In this document: piece by piece, positions 18,140-27,486 of the stretch
Position numbering within the stretch: the first letter of the stretch is position 1
Layout of the letters: each line of letters begins with the position of its first letter
NCBI GenBank assembly: GCA_018697095.1
Contig: JABHSG010000004.1
Coordinates: 62,001-126,000, forward strand
Reading direction: 5' to 3'
Origin: an archaeon
Lineage (GTDB): Archaea; Nanobdellota; Nanobdellia; Woesearchaeales; GW2011-AR9
DNA: 64,000 nucleotides
The notes under the pieces: generated by a model
The model's database searches: none
Seen by the model: only the letters and a program-made list of their open reading frames with translations
What the model was told of the DNA's origin: nothing
Position numbers and translations under genes: made by a program

Positions 18140-18823
18140 ATGCCTAAAAAAAGACATTCTAGTAACAAACAAAAAAGACGTAAAAAGCCTATTCATCAAA
18201 AACTCGTTCTTTGGCTTTCTCAAAAAACTAAGGAAACTAAAGAATCATTATTTACCTTATTTATCTTCTTAGTAACAGGTGCTCTTGCTGCATTTTTGTT
18301 TCTAATAATTCACAAATTCTTCGGATTCAATATTTTAGAATGGATACAAACAATTCCATACATCTATCCAGCAATTAGTACGATAGTCATTGAAATAAAA
18401 ACTGGATCAGCCTTAGGAATACTTTATCTCTTCTCCTTATCATCTATTTTCTTCATCCCAACGCCTTTAGAAATACTTTTTTTTACCCTCTTGAAAACCT
18501 CCAACTTATCTCTTTTGTATCTAGGTACTGCAACTGTTGCAGGACTTTTAATTGGTCAACACATCAATTATCTTTTAGGAAGAATCTTTGGCAAAATCAT
18601 CAAAGGCTTCATCAAGAAGAAAACTAGGTCTTCAATTACCAAAAAGCTTCGCCACTACGGTGCATACGCAATTTTCATAATTAATCTAATTTTTTTCCCA
18701 TACCCACTTGCTAACTTCATTTTTGGAATGGTAAAATATCCATATCACAAATGGCTTGCTGCAACAACTTTAGCGTTCGTTGTAAAACTTGCAATCATTT
18801 ACATCATTTTTCTTTACATCTAA
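18140..18823 (+). CDS. VTT/DedA-like membrane protein
   Basis: 227 residues. A basic N-terminus (about 1-32) precedes several membrane helices. The arrangement FFIPTPLEILFF ... GLLIGQHINYLLGRIFGK and FFPYPLANFIFGMVKY resembles the re-entrant VTT (SNARE-associated/DedA) domain, proposed to move lipids across membranes. The exact substrate is unknown. Divergent from the TrhO-like gene with a shared TATA box. Confidence 0.65.
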   Translation: MPKKRHSSNKQKRRKKPIHQKLVLWLSQKTKETKESLFTLFIFLVTGALAAFLFLIIHKFFGFNILEWIQTIPYIYPAISTIVIEIKTGSALGILYLFSLSSIFFIPTPLEILFFTLLKTSNLSLLYLGTATVAGLLIGQHINYLLGRIFGKIIKGFIKKKTRSSITKKLRHYGAYAIFIINLIFFPYPLANFIFGMVKYPYHKWLAATTLAFVVKLAIIYIIFLYI

Positions 18824-18912
18824 ATAGTCTCATCTCTCTAATCACTCATTGACTTTTTTGTCGCAGCCACTTTCAAAGTTCTTTTTAAGCAAACCAATAT
18901 CCAAAGCAAAGT

Positions 18913-19209
18913 ATGTACTTTAGTCAAAACTCTCAACCTGTGCTAGCTAACCCTAGTCTTAACTCTTTTGAGGCAGGCTATGCTGCAAGAACAAGCTCAA
19001 GTGCTCCAATGGCAGCGCCGTATGAGACAAGATTAGGTTCAACTCCTCGTGATATCGCAAGTTTATTTCCAGACGTAGCTCCAATAAATTATCATCACAC
19101 TTCAAATCCTGCTTATGTCTCTGGACCAGCAACACTCACAGGATATTCTCCAAAATCAACGCCTTTGGACTCTCAAACATTAAGAGTAATCAATGATGCG
19201 TTATTGTAG
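18913..19209 (+). CDS. Small uncharacterised protein
   Basis: 98 residues, not recognised. Rich in Ser, Ala, Pro and Tyr with little hydrophobic core, so it may be disordered. There is no clear signal peptide. A plausible TATA region lies upstream, but support for expression is weak apart from the clean intergenic position. Confidence 0.45.
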   Translation: MYFSQNSQPVLANPSLNSFEAGYAARTSSSAPMAAPYETRLGSTPRDIASLFPDVAPINYHHTSNPAYVSGPATLTGYSPKSTPLDSQTLRVINDALL

Positions 19210-19262
19210 TAAAGCAGATTTAAACAAAACACATATTAACCTCTTTAATTCTCCACCAAACT

Positions 19263-19808
19263 ATGAAAATTCCAAAAGATGCTAAAAAAGTATTCACAGG
19301 TAAGATCTATGACGTTTATCACTGGGAGCAAGAAATGCTTGACGGATCATTTCAAACTTTTGAAGAACTTTGGCGTCCAGACTCTGCAATTGTTTTAGCA
19401 ACTAAAAATGGTAAACTACTAATTGCTAAAGAAACTCAGCCACGTAATGGAACTTTCTGGGGTTTTTTTGGCGGACGTATTGAAAAAAATGAAACTGCAT
19501 TAGAGGCAGCAAAAAGAGAATTAGAAGAAGAGACTGGTATGAGTTCAAACAATTGGAGCGAACTTTTCAAATATGAAATGCCTCATAGCGATTGGACTCT
19601 GAATTACTTTATTGCTAAAGACTGTGAACTCACAACAAAACCTAAAGCAGACATAGGAGAACATATTGAAATTCATGAAATCGATTTCAAAGATCTTCCA
19701 AAATATATGAACAAAAAAAATTGGCGAGAACAATTAATCAAAGTAGCATTCTTAAGCGAACTCGACAAAGATAAACTAACTAATCTAAAAAAATCTTTAG
19801 AACTTTAA
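19263..19808 (+). CDS. Nudix hydrolase (ADP-ribose pyrophosphatase-like)
   Basis: 181 residues. It carries a full Nudix box GGRIEKNETALEAAKRELEE ending EETGM at about 77-101, the metal-binding motif for hydrolysis of nucleoside diphosphate derivatives. The N-terminal strand segment (KKVFTGKIYDVYHWEQEML) resembles the ADP-ribose/NDP-sugar pyrophosphatase subfamily. Substrate cannot be set from sequence. Stand-alone gene. Confidence 0.85.
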   Translation: MKIPKDAKKVFTGKIYDVYHWEQEMLDGSFQTFEELWRPDSAIVLATKNGKLLIAKETQPRNGTFWGFFGGRIEKNETALEAAKRELEEETGMSSNNWSELFKYEMPHSDWTLNYFIAKDCELTTKPKADIGEHIEIHEIDFKDLPKYMNKKNWREQLIKVAFLSELDKDKLTNLKKSLEL

Positions 19809-19863
19809 CATAACAAAAACTATCATCACAAAAAATAACAAAACCACTCTTACAAACAAAATA

Positions 19864-20118
19864 TTAACATTCTTCCAAAACTTTAATCACTTTATTTCTA
19901 GACGACAAACCACGCACAACTTCTACTTTCCATCCTTTCTCCTTACGAAACAACTTAACAAGTTCATTATTCGCTTTCCCTTTTTCAGGAACCGACTTCA
20001 AATAAACCTTAAACTTAATCTTAGAACTATTTTTACTACTATCGCTACTTTTTATTTCAGATTCAACAATAGAACTCCGTGAAGAGTTCGGTATCACTTT
20101 AATAAAATATTTTGTCAT
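19864..20118 (-). CDS. DUF167/YggU family protein
   Basis: 84 residues. The segments FKVYLKSVPEKGKANNELVKLF and VEVVRGLSSRNKVIKV match the DUF167 (YggU/UPF0235) core, in which PEKGKAN is the signature. The function of the family is not established. A Ser-rich insertion (about 14-32) is present. It lies 18 bp beyond the stop of the gene at 20137 in the same direction and could be its operon partner. Confidence 0.85.
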   Translation of the reverse strand: MTKYFIKVIPNSSRSSIVESEIKSSDSSKNSSKIKFKVYLKSVPEKGKANNELVKLFRKEKGWKVEVVRGLSSRNKVIKVLEEC

Positions 20119-20136
20119 TCTATCTATAAAAGAAAG

Positions 20137-21306
20137 TTACTTTTTTAATCTTCTATTTGCAAGATCATAAAGGGCAACCTCAGAACTAATTGGACGACCA
20201 AATATTGTTCTAAGCATTCCTTGATTTACAAGGTGTTTAAGTTGCCCAAGATCATCAAGGCCAACATAATCTCTTGTATCTTGTCTTCTACTTGTGTTTT
20301 GCGTTGGATGGACAACCAAGTTAATATTTGGAAGACCAAACTCTTTATCAAAATCAGTTTTAACTTTAAACGACGTATTTTTATGAGTATAGACTCGTGG
20401 TCCAACTTGATTAAAATAACCTTCTAAGACACCTTTCAAACTAGATCTATAAAAAAGAGGATTTGTTCCTGTTGGTGTATTATGAACTCCCACAATTGCT
20501 AAAGGTTTACTATAAACAACTTCTCTTCTAGTAAGTTGGTCATCAATTGAAAGGTAAAGACCATACAATTTAATTCCATCTTTAAAACAAATATCAAGTT
20601 CAGCTACTCGAAGACTAGTTTTAATTATTTGCAATTCAGGATTTTTTCTTGAATATGCCCGAAGCATAGAAATCCAAGAGGTGCCAGTTTCTAACTTTTC
20701 ATCACTAGCATTTCGTTTAACAAGTGAAGACCTAATTTCATCATCATTAATACTTCTCTTCCAAGATTTGAGTTCACTATCACAAATATCATCAATGTGG
20801 GTTATTAACTTTCCATTTAAATTAAGTGCTTGAGCAAGTCCAACATAAACATCAAGTTGGTTCAAATCTGGAATTGCTAAATTTATATCTCGATCAATAA
20901 CTGGAGCTAAATTTAATTCTCCAAATAAAACATCATCATCCATATTTACACCTTGAGAAAAGTGCATTTTAACCCTCCTTCTAGCTAATTTTTGCTGAGC
21001 AGCAATTAAATATCTTTGAATTGTACTTCTATCTGTCAAAAGCCTATTTCCTCTATTGTCAATAATATCATAACAAAAAGGTTGTGAATAAACTGTTGCT
21101 TCTCCTTCAGCAACTCTACATCCAGACATCCTCATAACGATTGCTTCTAAGGAAAGATCTGCTTTTCCAACAGTTAATTTTTGATTTATCCTTCTACGAT
21201 GTGGGCTTGCAATTATAGGGAAATCAGGATTTAAATGGCTTAATGCAATCGCCATCCAGGGGCGCAGAAATTGAAAAACACCATTTGAAGAGATTATATT
21301 CACCAT
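20137..21306 (-). CDS. Uncharacterised 389-residue protein
   Basis: Not recognised. Mixed alpha/beta composition without a signal peptide or membrane segments. The first 40 residues include a hydrophobic stretch (FLRPWMAIALSHL) followed by basic residues (PHRRRINQKL). No catalytic motif was found. The downstream DUF167 gene is in the same direction 18 bp away, so the two are probably co-transcribed. Confidence 0.65.
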   Translation of the reverse strand: MVNIISSNGVFQFLRPWMAIALSHLNPDFPIIASPHRRRINQKLTVGKADLSLEAIVMRMSGCRVAEGEATVYSQPFCYDIIDNRGNRLLTDRSTIQRYLIAAQQKLARRRVKMHFSQGVNMDDDVLFGELNLAPVIDRDINLAIPDLNQLDVYVGLAQALNLNGKLITHIDDICDSELKSWKRSINDDEIRSSLVKRNASDEKLETGTSWISMLRAYSRKNPELQIIKTSLRVAELDICFKDGIKLYGLYLSIDDQLTRREVVYSKPLAIVGVHNTPTGTNPLFYRSSLKGVLEGYFNQVGPRVYTHKNTSFKVKTDFDKEFGLPNINLVVHPTQNTSRRQDTRDYVGLDDLGQLKHLVNQGMLRTIFGRPISSEVALYDLANRRLKK

Positions 21307-21470
21307 TTATCTCTGATCTCACATAACTGTTTTTTTATAAACAATTCCTATGAATACTACTCGAAAAGAGTAATCAAAGACAGCTATCTTGAACTACTAC
21401 TTCCAAAACACACAATAAACAAACTACTTAATTTCAAAAACTATATTAACTCAAACTCCTTCTAAAACCT

Positions 21471-22562
21471 ATGAAGAAACTAATTAGCATAGCTTCAATA
21501 CTCCTAATTCTTACTATTTTCTTATCAAGCATGGCTTTAGCAGCTCCAGATCTCTCTTTAACTTCACTTAAAGACACATTGTATCTAACAGGCGGGGAAG
21601 TTATAATCGATGAGCCAACAAGTAGAGATGTGATCATTGCCGCAGGTTCAGTAGAAATTAATGCGCCAATTACTGGTGATATTATAATCACAGCTGGATC
21701 TGTCACCATAAATGCTCCGATAAGTGGAGATTTAACGATAGCTTCAGGAAAAGCAAGTATTAACGCTGACATTACTGGCGATTTAAGTATCTCTGGAGCA
21801 GCAACTACTATTCAAGAAGGTGTAACTATCATTGGTGATTCAGATATTTCTGGTGAAACCTTAGACCTCAAAGGAACTCTTAATGGTAATCTAAATCTCA
21901 ATGTTGAAAATATTCAAACTTCAACAACTGCGAAAATAATTGGCGACTTAACTAGTAGTATCGAGCCAGATAATCAAGATTTAGTTCAAGGTGATTTAAT
22001 TTTAACTACAAATAAAACTCTTAAAGAAAACATCGTGAATAAAATTGGAAACACTGCTTGGCAAGTCTTAGTTCTTTACGCAATTGGAATAATCTCTTTA
22101 TTAATTTTCGGATCATATACTGAGTCAGTTACTCAAAAAATGGCTAACGGACCATTTATGAGTTTTGGTTCAGGTCTTTTATTTTTAGTACTTATTCCAA
22201 TCCTAATATTAATTCTCATTATTTCAGTTATCGGAATCCCAATTGCTTTATTCATAGCGCTAGCAACAGCACTTACAATTTTTTTAAGTATTACATTCAC
22301 TTCACTCACTTTAGGACACATTCTACTTTACAAACTTCTTAACTTCAAACTCAGCAGTTACATTGAAATGCTTGTAGGTGTAATTTTATTTGTAATTTTA
22401 ATCAAACTTCCAGTGGTTGGAATAATCCTCATGATTTACGGAGTTTGTGCAGGTCTTGGTGCAGCAATATTGAGCCTTGTTTGGTTCTCCAGAAAAAAAG
22501 GAAAAAAAACTTTCAAAGGCAGAGCTACAAAAAGAACAAGCAGAATCAAAAGAATCAACTAA
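21471..22562 (+). CDS. Bactofilin-like repeat protein with C-terminal membrane domain
   Basis: 363 residues. A signal peptide (about 1-24) precedes a right-handed beta-helix-like region (about 25-180) with repeated units such as AAGSVEINAPITGDIIITAG and TAGSVTINAPISGDLTIASG, typical of polymer-forming cytoskeletal/bactofilin domains. Four or so membrane helices follow (about 200-345) and a basic tail. The signal peptide puts the repeats outside the cell. A structural envelope role is inferred. Confidence 0.75.
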   Translation: MKKLISIASILLILTIFLSSMALAAPDLSLTSLKDTLYLTGGEVIIDEPTSRDVIIAAGSVEINAPITGDIIITAGSVTINAPISGDLTIASGKASINADITGDLSISGAATTIQEGVTIIGDSDISGETLDLKGTLNGNLNLNVENIQTSTTAKIIGDLTSSIEPDNQDLVQGDLILTTNKTLKENIVNKIGNTAWQVLVLYAIGIISLLIFGSYTESVTQKMANGPFMSFGSGLLFLVLIPILILILIISVIGIPIALFIALATALTIFLSITFTSLTLGHILLYKLLNFKLSSYIEMLVGVILFVILIKLPVVGIILMIYGVCAGLGAAILSLVWFSRKKGKKTFKGRATKRTSRIKRIN

Positions 22563-22672
22563 ACAAAAACAAACAAATTTTTATTTAATGTATTTTGGGA
22601 TTCTCTTTAAAGCCACTACCCACTGGTCAAGTTTGGACATCACTTAAAAATAAATAATTTAATATTTTATGT

Positions 22673-23026
22673 ATGTCAAAACAAGGTCAATTAATCAAAA
22701 TAATCTCTCGAAAAATTAAAACTTATGATCTTGGTGGTATTGAATTCACAAAAACAAAACTTCTTTCATGGCTTTGTCTTCGCAACAAAGCGACACTAAT
22801 GCAATTAAAACAAACACTTTTTGATCACACAAATTTAGTTCATATCGAAAAGCAAGAAAAAATTCACAAAGATAAGCAAGAGCTAAGATATTGTCTTTAT
22901 TTTGTTTATTCAAATCGTAAGGGCCGCTGTAGTATTATAACATTCACAACAAAGAAAATCAAAATAATCACTGTTTTCCCACTTGGAAGAAAGACACTAC
23001 GAAAATACAACCGAAAATTTAAATAA
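22673..23026 (+). CDS. Small basic protein, possible toxin partner of the DUF2283 protein
   Basis: 117 residues, very basic. The C-terminal half (YCLYFVYSNRKGRCSIITFTTKKIKIITVFPLGRKTLRKY) has a beta-strand pattern reminiscent of small toxin families that pair with DUF2283 antitoxins, such as DUF4258, but the match is not certain. It is followed after 15 bp by the DUF2283 gene. Confidence 0.55.
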   Translation: MSKQGQLIKIISRKIKTYDLGGIEFTKTKLLSWLCLRNKATLMQLKQTLFDHTNLVHIEKQEKIHKDKQELRYCLYFVYSNRKGRCSIITFTTKKIKIITVFPLGRKTLRKYNRKFK

Positions 23027-23041
23027 AAAGGATGTGATAAT

Positions 23042-23410
23042 ATGTTTATGAATAAAATTATGCAAAAGGCATCATACGATAAAGAAAGTGATGTACTTAC
23101 TCTATACAATGAAAAAGCAAAGGTTGATCAGAGCATTGAAGTAAGCGAAGAGATGATCATAGACATTGATAGTAGTGGCCACATTGTGAATATTGAACTT
23201 TTAGACGCTTATGAATTCTTACATGCTTTAAACAGCAGTATCACAAAAAAAATATTAAATGAGCTAACAGAAGTAGAAATGGTCTTCAAACAGTTCAGAA
23301 ATTATTGGATGATATCATTAGCTTTTGTAAGTTCTGGAAAAAGAATTGAAGAAAAGCTTCCTGTTTTTGCTAGGGCAGATTTCCAAAGTCCACTATTAGC
23401 ATCAAACTAA
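23042..23410 (+). CDS. DUF2283 family protein (candidate antitoxin)
   Basis: 122 residues. Residues about 9-62 match DUF2283: ASYDKESDVLTLYNEKAK, then an acidic strand and IDIDSSGHIVNIELLDA. DUF2283 proteins often sit beside small basic proteins as putative type II toxin-antitoxin pairs. The remaining ~60 residues are an extension. A Shine-Dalgarno-like GGATGTGAT lies just before the ATG; the in-frame ATG at 23048 is an alternative start. Confidence 0.75.
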   Translation: MFMNKIMQKASYDKESDVLTLYNEKAKVDQSIEVSEEMIIDIDSSGHIVNIELLDAYEFLHALNSSITKKILNELTEVEMVFKQFRNYWMISLAFVSSGKRIEEKLPVFARADFQSPLLASN

Positions 23411-23439
23411 AAAAAAAACTAAGCCAAACTTTAATACTG

Positions 23440-23480
23440 CAATCTGCAAGATTGTCGGATTAAAATTATACCATAATTTT
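23440..23480. promoter_or_regulatory. Two tandem hairpins overlapping the bud32 promoter
   Basis: CAATCT-GCA-AGATTG (23440-23454) is followed by AAAATTAT-ACC-ATAATTTT (23462-23480). The second arm runs into the TATA box TTTATAAAC about 24 nt before the bud32 ATG. Either a terminator for the DUF2283 unit or an operator. Confidence 0.4.
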
Positions 23481-23509
23481 TATAAACAACCAATCAAACC
23501 AACTACTCT

Positions 23510-24145
23510 ATGGATCTACTAGCACAAGGCGCAGAAGCTAAACTCTTTCGTGACAAAGACAAAGTAATCAAAGAGCGTATTGCTAAAGGTTACCGTCATC
23601 ATGACATTGATTTAGGTCTTCGAAGATTCCGTACTCGCCGTGAAGCTAAAGTTCTTCAAAAACTAGATGACATGCAATTCCCAGCACCTAAGTTCCATGA
23701 TTTTTGTGATAAACGTATGACAATCACTATGGACTTTGTAGAAGGGCCAGTTTTAAGAGATGTTCTAAGTTCAAAAGCACAAGTCCCTCAAGACGAATAT
23801 CAAGAGTTAGCACAGCGTGTTGGTAAACAAATCGGACAATTACACATGAATGATATTATTCACGGTGACCTCACAACGTCAAACATGATTTTAGAAGGGC
23901 ATATGAACAAAACAAATTCAACCCTTAAGTTCATTGATTTTGGTCTTTCAAAATTCTCTGATAAAGCTGAGGACAAAGCAGTTGACCTTCATCTTCTTGA
24001 TAGAGCTTTAGAATCAACTCATAGTGATCTTTATCCGCAAATCTTCAAAGATGCTTTAGAAGCTTACAAAAAGGCGAATCCAAATGCAGCAAAGGTTTTA
24101 GAACGTCTAAGTAAAGTCCAAAAGCGCGGCAGACACAAGAAGTAA
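23510..24145 (+). CDS. bud32: KEOPS complex kinase Bud32
   Basis: 211 residues, the size of stand-alone Bud32. It is the small atypical kinase/ATPase that supports Kae1 in making t6A37 in tRNA. Visible motifs are AQGAEAKLFRDKDKVIKER (glycine-poor nucleotide site and Lys), IIHGDLTTSNM (catalytic loop) and FIDFGLSK (metal-binding DFG), with the basic tail KVQKRGRHKK typical of archaeal Bud32. Kae1 is not in the window. Leaderless promoter with TTTATAAAC. Confidence 0.95.
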   Translation: MDLLAQGAEAKLFRDKDKVIKERIAKGYRHHDIDLGLRRFRTRREAKVLQKLDDMQFPAPKFHDFCDKRMTITMDFVEGPVLRDVLSSKAQVPQDEYQELAQRVGKQIGQLHMNDIIHGDLTTSNMILEGHMNKTNSTLKFIDFGLSKFSDKAEDKAVDLHLLDRALESTHSDLYPQIFKDALEAYKKANPNAAKVLERLSKVQKRGRHKK

Positions 24146-24148
24146 AAT

Positions 24149-25336
24149 TTATTCATAAGAAAGTGAAAAAATTCTGTGTACCTTGTTATTCGGCGGTAAT
24201 GCTTTTGATGCATATCTTGCAACATCTGCTGTTGTTGCCATAGCAACTGAAGAAACATAATCATTTGGAGTAAAATTTATTTTTGCGCAAGTTTTTGCCC
24301 ATAAAGCTAGTTGTCCTGGATTATATGTAATATCATCAGTTTGATCTATGACCCCTTCTCTTGCCCTTTCAAAAACATCACCTGGTATCTTTCCGTTAAC
24401 TAACCTTTCGCAAGCCCCAAGTATTGCTCTTCTAGCTAAATCTACTCTGTCATTATCTACATTAACTCCATAGCTTAAGATTGTAATTGGACCTTTGACT
24501 TGCATGTCAGATTCAACAGCATAAATAGCTCCAGCTTTATGGCTTAATTCTGCAAAAATATATTGTTCTAGTAAAGCATCAAGAATTGCTTCAGCAGGTT
24601 CATCTTCAGGCTTAGTCATATTTGCTGCAAAAAAACGAACAATTGCAAGGTCAGCATATTCATCAATAGGAGCACTCATCCGAATATCAGTATCCAACTG
24701 TCTGGCTAAGATTCCAGGTTCAAATGAAGTATAATCATTAACAAATGAGCATGCGTAAACAAGTTTATTTGCAACAATTTGTGAATCAATAGGTGTTGGA
24801 GAGACAATTCCTAAAGTAATTCCAGAAAGCCCATATGTTCTGTCCCTAAATTCAATTATTTCTTTTTCTGTAACATTACTAACAAATTCTGAATCACCAA
24901 GTATGTGTCGAATAAGGTTTCCTGGAACAAGACCTTCCAAATGATCTTCTGGTTCATCTGGGTTTTCAAAGTCTTCTCTAAGTATACGGCTTCGTTCAGT
25001 GTTTAATATGTCTGGGTCAAAAGATGGTAAACAAAGGTTTCTTCCAATGCTTGTTAAAAGATCACTGAACTTATCAGCGGGAACTCTCCCAGAAAAAGAA
25101 GTTTCAGTGTGAGTTGTTTCTGCGTAAACATTTAAACCTAACTCGACTTCAAGCGAAGTCCCAATGACATGTTCAAGAAAATGTGCTACTCCAAATTCAC
25201 CTCCGTTTTCAACAGACGACCCAACTCCTATCCCCAGATTATATCTTATTTTTCTAACGTGTGGTGCACAGATAGTAGCTACTGCAAGACCACTGGGATG
25301 GACATATCTTTGAAAAGAATCGAGTACATTAGTCAT
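24149..25336 (-). CDS. M16-family zinc metallopeptidase
   Basis: 395 residues, the half-length form of inverzincins. The inverted zinc motif HFLEH (H52, E55, H56) is present, and ERSRILREDF about 65 residues later supplies the third ligand (Glu121), as in MPP-type and PqqL-like enzymes. A second, non-catalytic M16 repeat fills about 200-395. It probably cleaves peptides in the cytoplasm; no signal peptide. M16 peptidases are not widespread in Archaea, so transfer is possible (inference). A TATA box TTTATAAAC equivalent lies upstream on the minus strand. Confidence 0.85.
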   Translation of the reverse strand: MTNVLDSFQRYVHPSGLAVATICAPHVRKIRYNLGIGVGSSVENGGEFGVAHFLEHVIGTSLEVELGLNVYAETTHTETSFSGRVPADKFSDLLTSIGRNLCLPSFDPDILNTERSRILREDFENPDEPEDHLEGLVPGNLIRHILGDSEFVSNVTEKEIIEFRDRTYGLSGITLGIVSPTPIDSQIVANKLVYACSFVNDYTSFEPGILARQLDTDIRMSAPIDEYADLAIVRFFAANMTKPEDEPAEAILDALLEQYIFAELSHKAGAIYAVESDMQVKGPITILSYGVNVDNDRVDLARRAILGACERLVNGKIPGDVFERAREGVIDQTDDITYNPGQLALWAKTCAKINFTPNDYVSSVAMATTADVARYASKALPPNNKVHRIFSLSYE

Positions 25337-25397
25337 GAACGCTGATTAATTAGCCTTTTTTATAAACATATGCTGCATATAATAGATATTAATACAC

Positions 25398-26078
25398 TTA
25401 CTCTTTCCAAGCAACTGTCCCAGGGCCACGTCTTCCAACCTTTGGCCCATCATCATACAAAAAACCAGCTTTTTTCATATTGTCTCGCGCGAGTCTTGCA
25501 CAACTATAGGTACTCATTTTTCCGCCTTTCTTCAAAACTTTAAACACAGATTCAAACAATCCAACGCTCCAAGACTCAGGAACCACAGAAGGACTAAACA
25601 TATCAAAAAAACATAAGTCAAAAAACGAAGATTCAAGCTCTTTTATTGTATCGTGTGCATCTCCAAGAAGAACCTTAACACTAATTTTTCCACCACCCAA
25701 ACTAACATAACTAAATTCTAAATTTTTACTATCCATTTTATGGAATTTATCATAACCTACAATAGCAGGATTCAAGGTACCTATCTGATCTAAAATTGCA
25801 GGATCATTCTCAAGTCCAACAATCTCAACACTTACAGAAGGGTTAGCCTCAAGTGCAATCGCAATGGCCATAGCTGAGTTATAACCCATTCCATATGCCA
25901 CGTCAAGTATTTTTATTGTATCTTGTTTCTTGGCTAATCCAGCAACATCTAGAGGCTCACTATACTTCTTCAAGGCTTCTTCAACAGCTCCAGTAAAAGA
26001 GTGATATGATTGTCCAAGCTCATCATTCACAAATGTTTCAGAGCCATCTCGCGTCATTACTTTTTTCATTTCAAACAC
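25398..26078 (-). CDS. MnmC-like SAM-dependent methyltransferase
   Basis: 226 residues. The N-terminal RDGSETFVNDELGQSYHS and the following GAVEEALKKY are the signature of the MnmC methyltransferase domain (DUF752), and DVAYGMGYNSAMAI is the SAM-binding loop; FFDMFSPS matches its acidic catalytic region. In bacteria this domain finishes mnm5U at U34. The FAD-dependent half of MnmC is absent. Start drawn at the GTG directly after the MFS stop; the in-frame ATG nine bases in is equally possible. Probably cotranscribed with the MFS gene. Confidence 0.8.
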   Translation of the reverse strand: MFEMKKVMTRDGSETFVNDELGQSYHSFTGAVEEALKKYSEPLDVAGLAKKQDTIKILDVAYGMGYNSAMAIAIALEANPSVSVEIVGLENDPAILDQIGTLNPAIVGYDKFHKMDSKNLEFSYVSLGGGKISVKVLLGDAHDTIKELESSFFDLCFFDMFSPSVVPESWSVGLFESVFKVLKKGGKMSTYSCARLARDNMKKAGFLYDDGPKVGRRGPGTVAWKE

Positions 26079-27383
26079 CTAAAGCTCCACACTTTTCTCG
26101 TGATGCACATAAAATACTTTGAAAATCACATACGCTACAAAGATACTAACAGCGGAAAGAATCAGTGGAGTTGCAACTCCATATCTTAAACTAAATCCAG
26201 CGATAATTGGAGGGATTGTTTGTGCTAAACTAATGTAACTTTGCCGGATTCCCATAATTTCACCTTGACTATGTTCTCCTACGGCATTCGATACCAAAGT
26301 AGAAATACTTGGCTGCGCAAAAGCAAACGGAACTGCCATCAGTGGTAGTGCGATATACAATACCCATGGTTTTCCAACAAGTAGCGCGATAAGTAAAAAT
26401 ACTGGACTAACTAGTAAAGAGAAGAGCAAAATTTGTTTGTCTGAATACCGATTAGCAATTGGACGTAATATTAATCCTTGTGACACAGCTGCCCAAAGAC
26501 CAATGTATCCAAGCATTACTCCAACAGCTCCATTTGTGAGCAAAAACCTTTGTGACAAATAAACTGGAAAAAACACTGAAAAAAATGCCCATCCAATATT
26601 CATAAAAAATACAGTTGTTAAAATTACTCGAAGTTCTTTGATTTTAAGTGTTCGCCATACATCTACAAAACCAGCCAGAGCATTAATTTTGCGGTGAACT
26701 TTTTCTTTAATAGTCTCTTTGAACAAAACTAGTATCAATACAACAGTCAAAGCAACAAGTACTGCTGCTGTCCAAAATGGTACTGTAGGTCCAAAGTATG
26801 AGCTAACTGCGCTATCACTAAAAATCCCACCAACAAAAGGTCCTAATATGATTCCAAAACCAAAGGCCATTCCAATCAAACCAAAATTCTTAGTTTTGTT
26901 CTCCGGGGTACTGATATCAGCAATGGATGAAAATGCTACTGAGATATTTCCGCCAGTGAACCCATCTAGGACCCGACTAAAAAATAATAGTCCAACGCTA
27001 TGTGTGAGTAAACCTACTGCAAACAGTGCATAACCAATACTACTTCCAACTAAACTAATTGCAAGAATTGGTTTACGTCCATGTTTGTCTGAGAGTTTTC
27101 CAAGTATCGGAGCTCCAATAAATTGTGCGAATGGATATGCCGCCAGAAGTAGCCCCAGGACAATTTCAACGTTTCCACTACTAGCCCCCATCATGAATCC
27201 GCCATCTAGAAATACTAGTGGTAATATTGGGTAAATAATCCCCATCCCAAATAGGTCTAAAAAAACTACTAGTAGTAACGTAATCAAATTTCGCCTAGCT
27301 CCCTTGACTCTAACTGGCTTCTCATTAGTATCAGAATCTACAGAAATTGTACTCTTATCACTTGCAATATCAGTTTGCACCAA
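26079..27383 (-). CDS. MFS transporter (drug-efflux-like)
   Basis: 434 residues with about 12 membrane helices after a ~28-residue soluble, charged N-terminus. The loop GKLSDKHGRKPILAISLVG is MFS motif A between helices 2 and 3, and GFGIILGPFVGGIF resembles motif C of proton-coupled antiporters such as TetA-like exporters. The cargo cannot be decided. The stop abuts the MnmC-like start, so the two form an operon. Confidence 0.85.
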   Translation of the reverse strand: MVQTDIASDKSTISVDSDTNEKPVRVKGARRNLITLLLVVFLDLFGMGIIYPILPLVFLDGGFMMGASSGNVEIVLGLLLAAYPFAQFIGAPILGKLSDKHGRKPILAISLVGSSIGYALFAVGLLTHSVGLLFFSRVLDGFTGGNISVAFSSIADISTPENKTKNFGLIGMAFGFGIILGPFVGGIFSDSAVSSYFGPTVPFWTAAVLVALTVVLILVLFKETIKEKVHRKINALAGFVDVWRTLKIKELRVILTTVFFMNIGWAFFSVFFPVYLSQRFLLTNGAVGVMLGYIGLWAAVSQGLILRPIANRYSDKQILLFSLLVSPVFLLIALLVGKPWVLYIALPLMAVPFAFAQPSISTLVSNAVGEHSQGEIMGIRQSYISLAQTIPPIIAGFSLRYGVATPLILSAVSIFVAYVIFKVFYVHHEKSVEL

Positions 27384-27486
27384 AGTAAAGCAAAAACCCT
27401 AGTCTCACTTATAAGTTTACTGTACTTTGCTAGGCCAAAAAATAATTGATAAAAGTTTTTTAAAAACAACTAAATTTGACTAACAA

